Source of the DNA: Sesamum alatum
Taxonomy: Eukaryota; Streptophyta; Magnoliopsida; Lamiales; Pedaliaceae
Assembly: GCA_034509735.1 (NCBI GenBank)
Contig: JACGWO010000010.1
Location: 16,753,193-16,817,192 of the forward strand
Length of the DNA: 64,000 nucleotides
Direction: 5' to 3'
Shown here: positions 42,961-55,096 of the stretch, piece after piece
Position numbering within the stretch: position 1 is the stretch's first letter
Layout of the letters: each line of letters begins with the position of its first letter
Made by a program: the position numbers and the translations under genes
Notes under the pieces: model-generated
Told to the model about the DNA's origin: nothing
The model's database searches: none
The model's input: the letters and a program-made list of their open reading frames with translations, nothing else

Positions 42961-44955
42961 TGAAAGAAATCGGTGGATCGTCCAGGGAATTGCGCGAATG
43001 CGGAAGCGCGATAAAAATAAACATACAAAAATTAAAGCATGCTTTTTAATTTAAAAGAACACGCTCAAGGGGTGTGCCCTTGAGATTCCCGGGCGTTCGG
43101 TGTATCTCATGATCATATAACATGTAAAGAAATCATGGAGGCCATAGAGTTGAAAAATAAAGAGGGACGAAAAAATAAAACGAGACCTACCCGTTGTCGT
43201 TTTCGTCTTCAACGGCTACTCGCGTTGTTCCCCGTTTTGCACCGAGATCTCGTTCTTGAGACCCTCCAAATCGTGACACACGATCCACCCACGTATCTTG
43301 CGCGTCGTGCTAGCAACAAACAAGTATTTTTGGAGAGGATAGATCAATTTACACGTTATGAATTAACGGGACTAATCTTCCTTAGTTCTAATGTTCCTTG
43401 AACAAAAGAACAAGAAGTAATTTTCTTGTAGAGAGAGAGAGGGGGCGGACGAGAGGTAAGGAGAGGGGAGAGTGTGTGTTGTGTGTGTGATTTCAAGAAT
43501 CATCCTCCTTCAAAAAGTTGGAAGCTAGAGGTATTTATAGAGGAGGAGTTTAATCCTCTTAAAACTCCTACTCTAAGAACTCTAATTTGACTAGGATTTT
43601 GACCTAGTCAAAGTCCTAGTCAAACTAGTGTTTGACCTAGTCAAACAAATCCTAGCCTTCCATCTCCCCTTTCCATCTCGACCGTTGATTTTAATTTAAT
43701 GGAATATTTAAATCCCATTAAATATTCCAAAAGGCTAAAAGAATAAATAATATAATAAATAAATATTAATATTTATTCTAAGCCCATTAAATCAACCCTT
43801 TAATAAATCCTATTTATTAATTTAATTCCCTTTATCAAATAGAAGGAATTAATTTCTCCAAGAAAATATAGGACACGATTAAATCTAATTTAATCATTCC
43901 TTTACTCCAATATTTAATTCCAAATTAAATACTTAAGTGTGTGTGGATAGTGTGTGACTCTTTAGGTTCACCATTCAGCTAGATTTGGTCGGATTCCTAG
44001 AATCCGTCCGTTACCATGGGTGGCCATTGAGCAACGGTCCATGGCACTAGAGACTAGGTGAAATAATCGGGGACGAACATTTAGGCTCTAACAGTACACT
44101 TGTCCTTCTGTCTTCGGTCTCATCACTTAGAGTCTAGGGCACGGAAAAAGCAGGTACCCATTTTGGACCTAAGTGTCGGTCTGTCCTTACTAAACGCCGC
44201 AAGGGAAACCTTTCCCTTCTGTTCAGTTACTGTGGCCACAGATTTCAGGGACAAGACACAGAGCATACATGAGACTCAACTGTCAATACCTTTTGACAGG
44301 AGACAGATCCTTTCTTGGAAACTACTGTCACTCTGTACACCCGAGCTGCACTAGGCATGGCTTATGACTACTCAAGAGTATTTTGGCAATCTCTCACCAT
44401 ATCTAAGATACAGACCCAATGCACAGGTAAACTCAGCAGTTCCTCAAGTCAAAGGACTTGGCCTGTACCGTTGGAACCGGGAATACACGTCATACCTTGC
44501 TGACCATACTCAAGGTCCTCTAGAAGACGGTTCCCGCGAGTCACCTCAGTCAGCTGCTTCCTAGCATGCTGACCCACTAACACTGCTTAGACGACCTTCA
44601 TCACCCGTCGATGAAATACGACAGCAGATGCTTAGTGCAAGTCTCAAAGGGAATCCCGGTACCCATTTTCGCCATTCCTTGACTTGGAGATTTCCGGACT
44701 GATTCGGTAAGACTGATTTCATGGACCTACCTCCAAGTGTAGTCCCACTCCCCGAAATCGTTTCTCAGTCCGTGGGCTTTGTTTGCGTAGTGAACAGAAA
44801 TGTAAATGCAGATATAAGTGAACGTAAACAAAGTATTGCCATATGAATTTTCACTTCTTTATTCATAAATATTTTTATCAAATACCAAAAATATTGTCTA
44901 GACATAGGTTACATATTCCTGCCAAAATTGGCTTACATGGTCACCTATTCTAACA
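42961..44955 (-). repeat. 3' LTR of copia-B element C
   Basis: 1995 bp, starting TGTTAGAATAGG (44955) and ending at 42961. The palindrome CTGTGGCCACAG is at 44230-44241. The W-box array is at about 43588-43650, with its TATA box near 43536-43543. Internal open frames recur in the other B LTRs and are not genes. Confidence 0.94.
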
Positions 44956-44974
44956 ATCTCCCACTTGACCTTTA

Positions 44975-45365
44975 AAGTCAATTGCCCATATGCTTAATCC
45001 CCATCTTCTCAAGATGTTGCGTATGAGCGCTCTGCGACATAGGCTTTGTCAGCGGTCTGCTGTGTTGTCTGCCGAGTTGACTCGGTCCATCCGGACGTCA
45101 CCTCTTCCTACCATTTCTCTAAGAAGATGGTAGCGTCTAAGAATGTGTTTGGAACGGTGATGAGATCTCGGTTCCTTTGCTTGCGCTATAGCGTCGTTGT
45201 TATCACAGAAGATGACAACAGGCTCGGCGATGCTAGGCACCACACCCAACTCTTGGATGTAGTTTCTCATCCAAACCGCTTCCTTAGCAGCTTCTGAAGC
45301 TGCTATGTATTCAGCCTCAGTGGTGGAGTCAGCAATGGTTGCTTGCTTGGAACTTTTCCAAGCTA
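44975..45365 (-). pseudogene. Copia-B element C RNase H
   Basis: After the frameshift at the end of the RT frame the minus strand reads RNase H: a GYVFKLNGGV-like strand, EAEYIAASEAAKEAVWMRNY, then VIFCDNNDAIAQAKEPRSHH. The acidic active-site residues E and D are retained. NGA is changed to NDA after CDN. A shift separates it from RT. It ends shortly before the purine tract (about 44956-44970). Confidence 0.82.
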
Positions 45366-46586
45366 CTACTCCTCCATTGAGTTTGAATACGTACCCGATT
45401 GAGACTTGGCATCATCGTCATCAGACTGGAAGCTAGCGTCGCTAATGCCTTCCAGAATTAGTTCTCCATTGCCATAGACTAGGAACATTTCCTTAGTCCT
45501 CCTTAGGTACTTAAGGATGCCCTTAACAGCATTCCAATGTGCCTCTCCTGCGCAGGACTGATATCTGCTTGTCACGCTCAAAGTGTACGCAATGTCAGGC
45601 CTAGTGCAGTGGACCGCATATTGTATGCTACCTACGGCAGAAGCATAGGGGATGACCTTCATCTTTTCAAGTTCCTCATCAGTCTGTGGGGACTGTTTCT
45701 TGGATAACTTGATCCCATGCCTCATTGGAAGGAATCCTCGTTTGGAGTTGTCCATTCGATATCTCTTTAGGACTTTCTCCATATACGAGTTTTGGGTGAG
45801 TCCTAACATCCTTTTAGATCTGTCCACAATCTGGATGCCTAGGATGTAGGAGGCTTCACCCAAGTCCTTCATGGAAAACTGGGTTGACAACCATGCTTTT
45901 GTGTTTCCTAACATTCTAACGTCATTACCAATGAGCAGAATGTCATCCACATAAAGCACTAGGAACACTATTGAGCTCCCACTGACCTTCTTGTATACAC
46001 AAGGGTCGGATTCGTTTTTGATGAAGTCATAACCCCGTATTACTTCATCAAAGCGAATGTTCCAACTTCGGGAGGCTTGTTTGAGGCCATAGATGGACTT
46101 CTGGAGACGACAGACTTTCTGCTCTTCTCCAGTGACCGTGAAACCCTGCGGCTGATCCATATAGATCTCTTCTTCAACGAAACCGTTGAGGAAGGCCGTT
46201 TTCACGTCCATCTGCCATATCTCATAGTCATACCATGCTGCTATGGCGAGCAGGATCCGAATGGACTTAGCCATGGCTACTGGCGAGTAGGTATCCTCAA
46301 AATCGACCCCGGGTCGTTGAGTGTATCCCTTAGCTACAAGCTTAGCCTTAAAAGTTGTGACTTCTCCATCAACGCCAAGTTTGCGCTTGTAGACCCACTT
46401 ACAGCCCACTGGCTTAACACCTTTCGGTGGATCTACAAGACTCCAAACTTGGTTCTCGCTCATGGAGTCCATTTCGGCTTTCATGGCCTCAAGCCATTTC
46501 CCGGAGTCGATATCTGACATCGCTTCTCCATAAGTCTTAGGATCGTTATCCAAAAGATCGGTCGCACCTAGAAAGCCATATCTCAC
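45366..46586 (-). CDS. Copia-B element C reverse transcriptase, intact frame
   Basis: A 406-codon frame holding a complete copia-type RT. It runs from EMDSMSENQVWSLVDPPKG through CKWVYKRKLG, motif A with D127 (WQMDVKTAFLNG), SIYGLKQASRSW, and the YVDD box with D214 and D215 (45942-45956) to the start of RNase H (SDASFQSDDDDAKSQSG). The frame shifts there. The catalytic residues are present, so this is the best-preserved RT in the window. The real protein is part of a polyprotein, so the ATG at 46586 is not the true start. Confidence 0.9.
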   Translation of the reverse strand: MRYGFLGATDLLDNDPKTYGEAMSDIDSGKWLEAMKAEMDSMSENQVWSLVDPPKGVKPVGCKWVYKRKLGVDGEVTTFKAKLVAKGYTQRPGVDFEDTYSPVAMAKSIRILLAIAAWYDYEIWQMDVKTAFLNGFVEEEIYMDQPQGFTVTGEEQKVCRLQKSIYGLKQASRSWNIRFDEVIRGYDFIKNESDPCVYKKVSGSSIVFLVLYVDDILLIGNDVRMLGNTKAWLSTQFSMKDLGEASYILGIQIVDRSKRMLGLTQNSYMEKVLKRYRMDNSKRGFLPMRHGIKLSKKQSPQTDEELEKMKVIPYASAVGSIQYAVHCTRPDIAYTLSVTSRYQSCAGEAHWNAVKGILKYLRRTKEMFLVYGNGELILEGISDASFQSDDDDAKSQSGTYSNSMEE

Positions 46587-47315
46587 TGGAGGTCTGGACT
46601 CTCTAGTGGACCTACGGAGAACGGGAACGTCAGTGGTGACTGTGGGCGCTGACTATATCGGAGCCGGTGATTCAGGAACCGGGGCTGGCTGTTTTTGAGG
46701 CTGTCCTTCATGCCTAGCATGTTAGACCTCTCGAGGTTGGTCAGCCCTGCAGCTGTCTATCCTGAATCCTCTAAGTGAGGGTTCCGTGGCTACCTCTGAT
46801 GGCTGGATTCTATCACTTGATTCCTCAAAGATCAGCTCATCAGGTTGGATATCCTCCGGGAAGCCTTGCTCCAAGAATACTGCATTTCTTGAAACAAACA
46901 CCTTTTGTTCCAAGGGGTCATAAAAGTAATAACCCGCAGTTTCTTTAGGGTATCCAACGAACCTGAATAAGCTAGACCTAGATTCTAACTTATCTCCCAC
47001 TAACCTCTTGACGTATGCGGGGCTACCCCATACTTTCAAGTAGTTGTAGGATGCAGGCTTGCCGTGCCATATCTCATATGCGTTTGGGTCAATGCACTAG
47101 TAGGCGCTAAATTCAACAATTTGGTCGCCGTTTCTAGTGCATAGCCCCAAAACGATAAGGGCAATTTGGTAAAACTCATCATGGACCGAACCATGTCCAA
47201 CAGGGTTCGATTCCTCCTTTCAGAGACACCATTTAACTGTGGTGTTCCTGGAGGTATCCATTCTGATATTATACCATGTTCTTTTAGATAATCTAGGAAC
47301 TCCGTACTAAGGTAC
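46587..47315 (-). pseudogene. Copia-B element C integrase end and linker
   Basis: At 47040-47315 the frame is broken, but PQLNGVSERRNRT, holding the catalytic Glu, is readable near 47205-47240. 46722-47039 is open: VWGSPAYVKRLVGDKLESRS and GYYFYDPLEQKVFVSRNAVF. The linker to RT (46587-46721) has a stop. It aligns with the intact region of A1 at 33260-33780. Confidence 0.8.
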
Positions 47316-48020
47316 TCACCGCCTCGGTCCGACCGAAGGATTTTTAATTTTGCAATTTGTTTGGTTCTCTACTTCAAGTCTGAATTCTTCAAACCTCTCA
47401 AGAGCTTCAGACTTGTACCTCATCAGGTAAACATAACCATACCGCAAATGATCATCGGTGAAGGTTGTGAAGTAAGAAAACCCACCTCGGGCCTGCGTCC
47501 TTAGTGGTCCACATACGTCTATATGGACCAAGTCCAACAGACCTGTGGCAAGCCTGCTCTGTCCTACAAAGGGCTTCTTGGTCATTTTCCCTCTTAGACA
47601 GGACTCACAAGTTGGTAAATCGCTCAAGTCCCCAACCTCTAGGTTCTTTGAGTCTACCAACCTTTTCATCCTAACTTGGGATATGTGACCTAGCCTAGCG
47701 TGCCACAGATGTGCGTTCCCGTTATTATCTAATTTTCGTTTGTGTTGTGCATTGAGGACGAAATTCGTTTGTTGCAAGATATAGAGTCCGTTATGCAATG
47801 TACCAAGTAGATGAGCAATTCCACCCCTCATCAAATAAAAGCAATTTTTATTGATTCTAAACTCATAACCACTATTGTCCAACAATGGAATGGAAATGAT
47901 GTTTTTAATCATACTGGGTACAAAATAAACTTGCTCTAAATCTATGCTAATACTATCACTAATCACGGATCCTACTGCTTCTGCCGAGATGGCCTTGCCA
48001 TTCCCAAGCTTCAGGATCAT
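47316..48020 (-). pseudogene. Copia-B element C protease end and integrase core
   Basis: The frame starts MILKLGNGKAISAEAVGS, just after the protease active site, and continues LWHARLGHISQVRMKRLVDS (zinc site), CESCLRGKMTKKPF, LLDLVHIDVCGPL with the first catalytic Asp, and FTTFTDDHLRYGYVYLM. It shifts at KIKNPSVGPRR, where the second Asp would be read (SDRGGEY in the other frame). Confidence 0.85.
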
Positions 48021-48724
48021 GTCCCCGCTACCCAGTTTTCTGCTTCTTTCAACACCTGCAAGTCATTGCAAATGTGAGCTCCACAGCCGGTATCTAATAC
48101 CCAAGAGGCAGAACTAGTGACCATATTAACCTCAATCACATATATACCTTGGTTCGAGAAGAGTTTGGGGCACTCTCTCTTCCAATGCCCTTTCTCACGG
48201 CAGTTGATACATATGTCATATGCCTTCGACTGTTGCTTGGAGACAACCTTTCCCTTTCCTTTGCCTTTCCCCTCTTTGGCAATGGGAACACTCTTAGTGT
48301 TCGTAGCTGCTTTGACGGCCTTTCCCTTCCCTTTTTTCTTCTTCCACCGTCCGGCACCCTTGCCTTTCGTATTAGAAGTCGAAGCACCTCCAAACAATAC
48401 CAAAGGCGTGGACTTCTTAGTCGTTGCCTCGTATTGCACCAACATATTGATCAACTCATGAATGCCCTTCTCAAGTGCGTTCATGTTGTAGTTGACGATA
48501 AATTGGTCAAAGGAGGGTGGGAGTGACTGAAGGATCACATCTATGTACGTTTCATTATCGAGACCTGCCTTTAGGTCCTCGAGCTTTTCCACCAGGGTAA
48601 GCATTTTAACCCCGTGCTCTTGTACAGAGGATCCTTCTGTCATTTTCGTTCTAAAGAACGCCTTGGTCGCGACATACCTAGTATGCCGGTCCGGGACTGC
48701 ATAGCAATCCTTAAGGCGAGCCAT
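48017..48724 (-). CDS. gag: Copia-B element C gag C-terminal part and protease start
   Basis: Gag continues from MARLKDCYAVPDRHTRYVAT to VEKLEDLKAGLDNETYIDVI. A basic linker, the CCHC knuckle CINCREKGHWKREC and the protease active site LDTGCGAHICNDL follow. The frame shifts just after (VLKEAENW) because GAAAAG became GAAAG. Confidence 0.88.
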   Translation of the reverse strand: MARLKDCYAVPDRHTRYVATKAFFRTKMTEGSSVQEHGVKMLTLVEKLEDLKAGLDNETYIDVILQSLPPSFDQFIVNYNMNALEKGIHELINMLVQYEATTKKSTPLVLFGGASTSNTKGKGAGRWKKKKGKGKAVKAATNTKSVPIAKEGKGKGKGKVVSKQQSKAYDICINCREKGHWKRECPKLFSNQGIYVIEVNMVTSSASWVLDTGCGAHICNDLQVLKEAENWVAGT

Positions 48725-49009
48725 AATGGAAGGGACATCGTCTAGCCTTTCATATTGCTTCTAAATCTCATTGGTCATCGAAGCAAGTATGACGCTACGG
48801 ACCTTCCGGTTATCCTTATGCCAAGTCTTGAACGTCTCACGTTCTTCTGGCGTGGATCCTTCCGGTAAGGTCCTAGGGAGAGGCTCGTCCATGACGTAGC
48901 CTTGGTTCTCGTAATCTAGGACTATCCGGAGATTGCGCAACCAGTCGTTGTAGTTTGTTCCATTGAATTTGTTTGTCTCAAGAATGGTGGAAAATGGGTT
49001 CTTAGACAT
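48725..49009 (-). pseudogene. gag: Copia-B element C gag N-terminal part with nonsense codon
   Basis: Starts MSKNPFSTILETNKFNGTNY and reads to SVILASMTNEI, then TAG at 48761-48763. Element D has CAG (Gln) at the same place, so this is a nonsense change in C. The sense continues KQYERLDDVPSIMARLK into the next frame piece. Confidence 0.88.
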
Positions 49010-50520
49010 TTTAAAATCTACATTTTAGAAACAGCGCGCGATCAGCAGAAAATAAAAGACGGTGGTTTGATAAAATAATTAAATGCATGGACTTTAGTCA
49101 TTTAATTCTCCCACTATTTATACAAAAACACGGTACTCTCAAACGTGATTTTCGGGAAATCCTTTCGAAGTGGGCTTGGGATCCACAGCAATTTTTCCCA
49201 TACCCCGCTTTTACGATTCGCATGGAAAAGATCCTGTGGGAGGTATTCCATACCATTCTCGTTCCACGAGATTCCCAAGATTATTGCCTCACCCTTTCAC
49301 ATGATCCCGAGGACTCCAAGCGAATCATGTTAATTGGGCGTTAGACCCAACCCAATCGATCGACCCACAGACCCACTGGTACCCCCACGACTCGTGAAAC
49401 AGGTAGCAGCAGCCCATTTTTCGTTCATGACATAGTGCAGCTTCCTTTAAGTACAATAACGTGCCACGACTCGTGAGACCACGCTATTGACCCAAAGCAG
49501 CTTCCTCACTATGCCATGGATTGGAAGGCATGGACAAACTCCTAGAGTTTATGTCCACTTTGTTTAGGGTCTAATATTTTGACATTGGTCCAACCAATGT
49601 GAGAGTAGTAAATGACCGAGATCTCAAATAAATAAATATCTACACATAAATCCATAATGCGTAAATAAACCATCCATAGCAGTTATATGATAAACAAACA
49701 ACCCATTCATCCATCATGATAACCACATGCAAAATTAAAGCCTAGCATGCCCCTGTTGGATGATCACGAGCCCGAATCCTATGCGACCCACTGAGCCCGC
49801 AGTGGATCTATGGTCAATCTAGGGTTGGTCCTATACTATTACATTAATAGTAACCCAATCATCATGCTGATGGGCCTTGGTCTCTTTTCTCTTTCTTCAC
49901 TTCATGGAAAACTCCAAGGGACCTCCCGTCTGGGCTCTCCATGTGGTCCTTCCTTCTTCTCCACCAATTACAAAAATAGAAACCTCACTCCTAGTCTACT
50001 CTCATTACATATTAAAAAATAGAAACCCCAGCGAAAACCCGAGGGAGTACATAAGGAGGGAGGTAGAATGCCTTATTATTCCAAGGCAACTAGAAAGAGA
50101 AAAGGAGAAAGCAGTAAAAGAGGCACACAGGCCCAACAGAAAATAAACCATACATTCGGTCTAAGGCTCGTGATCATCCATTTCCATCCAACACACATAA
50201 TCACATGATCCAATCATATAATCATAATATACCAACAACATATGATTTCCAATCATAAATATCCAAAATAATAAATGAATATGTACATAACGTGTGAAAA
50301 AATAAAACACAAATATTGGTAATAATATTTTCTCGTTTTAGGAAAATCTTTCCTCATTATTTTAAGTAAAATAACCCCGGGATTCCAAATCCAATTTATT
50401 TTACTCCTAAAATAATGTCTTTAGAAAAATAGGCATAATTGAACCAAAAACGATTTTTTTTTTCAGAATTAATTCAAAATTAAAACTGAAAATAATTAAA
50501 AAATAAAAGAAAAAACACTG
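49010..50520 (-). other. Copia-B element C leader, AT-rich part
   Basis: Untranslated leader between gag and the GC-rich segment. It aligns with element D (about 61084-62589). Short frames have no domain. Confidence 0.7.
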
Positions 50521-50540
50521 CTAGGGTTTTGAAACCCTAG
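50521..50540. repeat. Inverted telo-box hairpin
   Basis: CTAGGGTTT-TG-AAACCCTAG has 9-base arms and a two-base loop. It borders the GC-rich segment. A counterpart lies at 61063-61083 in element D. Confidence 0.75.
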
Positions 50541-51000
50541 CAGCAGCAGCCGCAGCCGCTGCCCGCCGCAGCGGCCCGCCGGCACGCGCACAGGGCAGCA
50601 GGCTCAGCCTGTCGCCCCTGCGCGCGCAGGCCCCTTGCCTGCGTGCACGCGCGCCTGGCCGGCAGCGCGCTGCGCGGGCTGGCATTCTGGCAGGCCGTCG
50701 CGCGCGCAGGCTCCTTGCCTTGCGCGCGCGCTGGCCTGCTGGCTGTCGGCCGTGCCGTGCGCAGTGCACGCGCAGACGTGCACTGGGCACGCCTGCCGGG
50801 CGCGCGCGCAGACTCCTCCGTCTGCGTGCACGCGCGCCTGGCGGCGCTGCCCAGAGCCCGTCCACGCGCGGGCTCTCAGGCGCGCAGCCTTGCGCGCGCA
50901 CACCGCAGACACCCTTGTCTGCGTGCGCGCGCGCCTGGAGGCGCTGCCCTGCGCGCAGGCTTCCCTTGCCTGCGCGCGGCTGCACGCAGCCAGCCGGCTT
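50541..51000 (-). repeat. GC-rich leader segment with hairpin series (element C)
   Basis: Extremely GC- and CpG-rich. Five hairpins of the form GCAGRC-loop-GYCTGC: 50626-50642, 50706-50723, 50808-50825, 50905-50922 and 50955-50973. Stem bases vary in matched pairs (GGC/GCC, GAC/GTC, GACA/TGTC). The connecting sequence is GCGC-rich. All six frames are open over long stretches because stop codons are rare in such sequence. Confidence 0.8.
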
Positions 51001-51204
51001 CGTCGTTTCTCGTTTTCTGTTCAATTTTCCACCCCGTTTCCCAAGAAAAACAGAAAAAATACCAACATTCAGAAACTCACACGAATTAAAAGCAATAAAA
51101 CCGACATGCTTAAAATCAAGAAAAATCAAGATTTAATATAAAACATGCCAATATCACGTTTCATGCTTAGAACGCACATTAACCCTAGGCCTATACACCG
51201 AATC

Positions 51205-51218
51205 GGGCTCTGATACCA
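51205..51218 (-). other. Primer binding site of element C
   Basis: The minus strand reads TGGTATCAGAGCCC, one base from the LTR end. Same site as in A1 and D. Confidence 0.9.
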
Positions 51219-51219
51219 C

Positions 51220-53203
51220 TGAAAGAAATCGGTGGATCGTCCCGGGAATTACGCGAATGCGGAAGCGCGATAAAAATAAACATACGAAAATTAAAGCATG
51301 CTTTTAATTTAAAAGAACACGCTCAAGGGGTGTGTCCTTGAGATTGCCGGGCGTTTGGTGTATCTCATGATCATATAACATGTAAAGAAATCATGGAGGC
51401 CATAGAGTTGAAAAACAAAGAGGGACGAAAAAATAAAACGAGACCTACCCGTTGTCGTTTTCGTCTTCAACGGCTACTCGCGTTGTTCCCCGTTTTGCAC
51501 CGAGATCTCGTTCTTGAGACCCTCCAAATCGTGACACACGATCCACCCACGTATCTTGCACGTCGTGCTAGCAACGAACAAGTATTTTTGGAGAGGGTAG
51601 ATCAATCACACGTTATGAATTAACGGGACTAATCTTCCTTAGTTCTAATGTTCCTTGAACAAAAGAACAAGAAGTAATTTTCTTGTAGAGAGAGAGAGGG
51701 GCGGACGAGAGGTAAGGAGAGGGGAGAGTGTGTGTTTTGTTGTGTGATTTCAAGAATCATCATCCTTCAAAAAGTTGGAAGCTAGAGGTATTTATAGAGG
51801 AGGAGTTTAATCCTCTTAAAACTCCTACTCTAAGAACTCTAATTTGACTAGGATTTTGACCTAGTCCAAACTAGTGTTTGACCTAGTCAAACAAATCCTA
51901 GCCTTCCATCTCCCCTTTCCATCTCAACCATTGATTTTAATTTAATGGAATATTTAAATCTCATTAAATATTCCAAAAGGCTAAAAGAATAAATAATATA
52001 ATAAATAAATATTAATATTTATTCTAAACCCATTAAATCAACCCTTTAATAAATCCGATTTATTAATTTAATTCCCTTTATCAAATAGAAGGAATTAATT
52101 TCTCCAAGAAAATATAGGATACGATTAAATCTAATTTAATCATTCCTTTACTCCAATATTTAATTCCAAATTAAATACTTAAGTGTGTGTGGATAGTGTG
52201 TGACTCTTTAGGTTCACCATTCAGCTAGACTTGGTCGGATTCCTAGAATCCGTCCGTTACCATGGGTGGCCATCTAGCAACGGTCTATGGCACTAGAGAC
52301 TAGGTGAAATAATCGGGGATGAACATTTTAGGCTCTAACAGTACACTTGTCCTTCTGTCTTCGGTCTCATCACTTAGAGTCTAGGGCACGGAAAAAGCAG
52401 GTACCTATTTTGGACCTAAGTGTCGGTCTGTCCTTACTAAACGCCGCAAGGGAAACCTTTCCCTTCTGTTCAGTTACTGTGGCCACAGATTTCAGGGACA
52501 AGACACAGAGCATACATGAGACTCAACTGTCAATACCTTTTGACAGGAGACAGATCCTTTCTTGGAAACTACTGTCACTCTGTACACCCGAGCTGCACTA
52601 GACATAGCTTATGACTACTCAAGAGTATTTTGGCAATCTCTCACCATATCTAAGATACAGACCCGATGCACAGGTAAAACTCAGCAATTCCTCAAGTCAA
52701 AGGACTTGACCTGTACCGTTGGAACCGGGAATACACGTCATACCTTGCTGACCATACTCAAGGTCCTCCGTAAGACGGTTCCCGCGAGTCACCTCAATCA
52801 GCTGCTTCCTAGCATGCTGACCCACTAACACTGCTTAGACGACCTTCGTCACCTGTCGATGAAATACGACAGCAGATGCTTAGTGCAAGTCTCAAAGGGA
52901 ATCCCGGTACCCATTTTCGGGATTCCTTGACTTGGAGATTTCCGGATTGATTCGTTAAGACTGATTTCATGGACCTACCTCCAAGCGTAGTCCCAGTCCC
53001 CAAAATCGTTTCTCAGTCCGTGGGCTTTATTTGCGTAGTGAACAGAAATGTAAATGCAGATATAAGTGAACGTAAACAAAGCATTGCCATATGAATTTTC
53101 ACTTCTTTATTCATAAATGTTTTTATCAAATACCAAAAAAATTGTCTAGACATAGGTTACATATTCCTGCCAAAATTGGCTTACATGGTCACCTCTTCTA
53201 ACA
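51220..53203 (-). repeat. 5' LTR of copia-B element C
   Basis: 1984 bp, a near match to 42961-44955. It lacks a short stretch inside the W-box array (near 51868) that the 3' LTR keeps, so one pair of TTGAC cores is lost. The palindrome is at 52477-52488. Confidence 0.94.
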
Positions 53204-53616
53204 CAAGGGGTGTTCCCTTGAAGTTCCCGGGTGTTTTGGTGTATCTCATGAATTAAAAGCATACAAAAGAATCATGGAGGCCATAAGATTGAAGAATAAA
53301 AGAGGGATGAAAATTAAACCGGGACCTACCGATTGTCGTTTTCGTCTTCTAACCGGTGTTCGCGTTGTTCCCCAATTTACACCAAATCCCGTATGTGAGA
53401 TTCTCGAAACTGTAACACGCAATCCACCCACGTATCTTGCACGTCGTGCTAGCGAACGAACAAGTATTTTGGAGAGGATGGATCAATCACACGTTATTAG
53501 GTTAACGGGATTAATCCTCCTATGTTTGATTGTTCCAAGAACAAAAGAACAAGAAACAATATTCTTGAGAGAGAGAGAGGGCGGACAAGAGGGAGAGAGG
53601 AGAGAGCCGAGTTGTA

Positions 53617-53644
53617 GTGTGTGTGTGTGTGTGTGTGTGTGTGT
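53617..53644. repeat. GT microsatellite
   Basis: About 13 GT repeats inside solo LTR B2. The other B LTRs carry shorter GT runs at the same place. Confidence 0.85.
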
Positions 53645-55096
53645 TGGAGCTTCATCATCTCTCTAATGATGAAGGGCTAGGACTATTTATAGAGAAAGAG
53701 TTTAATCCTCTTCAAACTCCAACTCTAGAAGACTAATTTGACTAGGATTTTTACCTAGTCAAAGTCCTAGTCAAAGTAGTAATTTGACCTAGTCAAATTA
53801 GTCCTAGCCATCCATCTCTCCATTTAATCTCAACCATTAATTTAATTTAATAGAATATTTAAAACCTATTTAAATATTCCAAAGGGCAATAAATATATAT
53901 AATAAATATAAATATTTATCCTAGGCCCATTAAATTAATATTCTAATAAATCTAATTTATTAGATTAATCCCTTTTATCTAATAAAAGGAATTAATTCTC
54001 TCCAATAAAATTAAGGACCCGATTAAATCCAATTTAATCATTCCATTTCTCCAAATATTTAATTCTAAATTAAATACTTAATGTGTGTGGATTGTGTGTG
54101 ACTCTTTAGGTTCACAATTCAGCTAGACTTGGTCGGATTCCTAGAATCCGCCTGTTACCATGGGTGGCCATCTAGCAACGGTCCATGGCACTAGAGACTA
54201 GGTGAATATTCGGGGATGAACATTTAGGCTCTAACAGTACACTCGTCCTTCTGTCTTCGGTCTCACCACTTAGGGTCTAGGGCACGGAAGATGCAGGTAC
54301 CCATTTTGGACCTAAGTGTCGGTCTGTCCTTTCCAAACACCGCAAGGGAAACCTTCCCTTCTGTTCAGTTACTGTGGCCACAAATTTTAGGGACAAGACA
54401 CAGAGTATATGTGAGACTCAACTGTCAATGTCTTTTGACAGGAGACAGATCCTTTCTTGGAAACTACTGTCACTCTGTACACCAGAGCTGCACTAGACAT
54501 GGCTTATGACTACTCAAGTGCTTCTTGGCAATCTCTCACCATATCTAAGATACAGATCTGATATACAGGTAAACTCAGCAATTCCTCAAGTCAAAGGACT
54601 TAGCCTGTACCGTTGGAACCGGGAACACACGTCATACCTAGCCGGCCCTACTCAAGGTCCTCCGTAAGACGGTTCCCGCGAGTCACCTCAGTCAGCTGCT
54701 TCCTAGCAGGCTAACCCACTAACACTGCTTAGACGACCTTCGTCACCCGTCGATGAAATACGACAGCAGATGCTTAGTGTAAGTCTCAAGGGGAATCTTG
54801 GTACCCATTTTCGAGATTCCTTGACTTGGAGATTTTCGGACTAATTCGGTGAGACTGATTTCATGGACCTACTTCCAAGCGTAGTCCCAGTCCCCGAAAT
54901 ACGTTTTCAGTCTGTGGGCTTTGTTTGCGTAGTGAACAGATACGTAATGCAGATAAAGTGAACACAAACAAAGTAATGCGAATTGAATTTCACTTCTTCA
55001 TTCATTAATAATATATCAAATCCTTGAAATTGTCTAGACATAGGTTACATTTCGCCTACCAAGATTGGCTACATGGTCACCTATTCTAACAGTTGA

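Larger units (their letters stand above)
42961..53203 (-). mobile_element. Complete copia family B element C
   Basis: LTRs at 42961-44955 (3') and 51220-53203 (5'), minus orientation, with a 5-bp duplication CAAGG at 42956-42960 and 53204-53208. The 10.2-kb element has primer site, long leader with GC-rich segment, gag, protease, integrase, RT and RNase H, and a purine tract. Coding breaks are few: one stop in gag and several one-base shifts. It is the innermost insertion of the nest. Confidence 0.95.
42850..55091 (-). mobile_element. Solo LTR of copia family B (B2), split by element C
   Basis: Pieces 42850-42960 and 53209-55091 join to a complete LTR of ~1.99 kb once element C and one copy of its duplication are removed. 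The flanks are GTTGA at 42845-42849 and 55092-55096. No internal region exists. The promoter W-box array lies at about 53730-53810 and a GT microsatellite at 53617-53644. Confidence 0.93.

Noticed and set aside
44100..44354. 84-residue frame repeated exactly at 52347-52601
   Set aside because: These are the two LTRs of the same element; identity reflects recent insertion, and the frame is antisense to the element.
50521..51141. Overlapping frames of up to ~200 residues in the element C leader
   Set aside because: Same composition effect; the equivalent frames in element D do not encode similar proteins.
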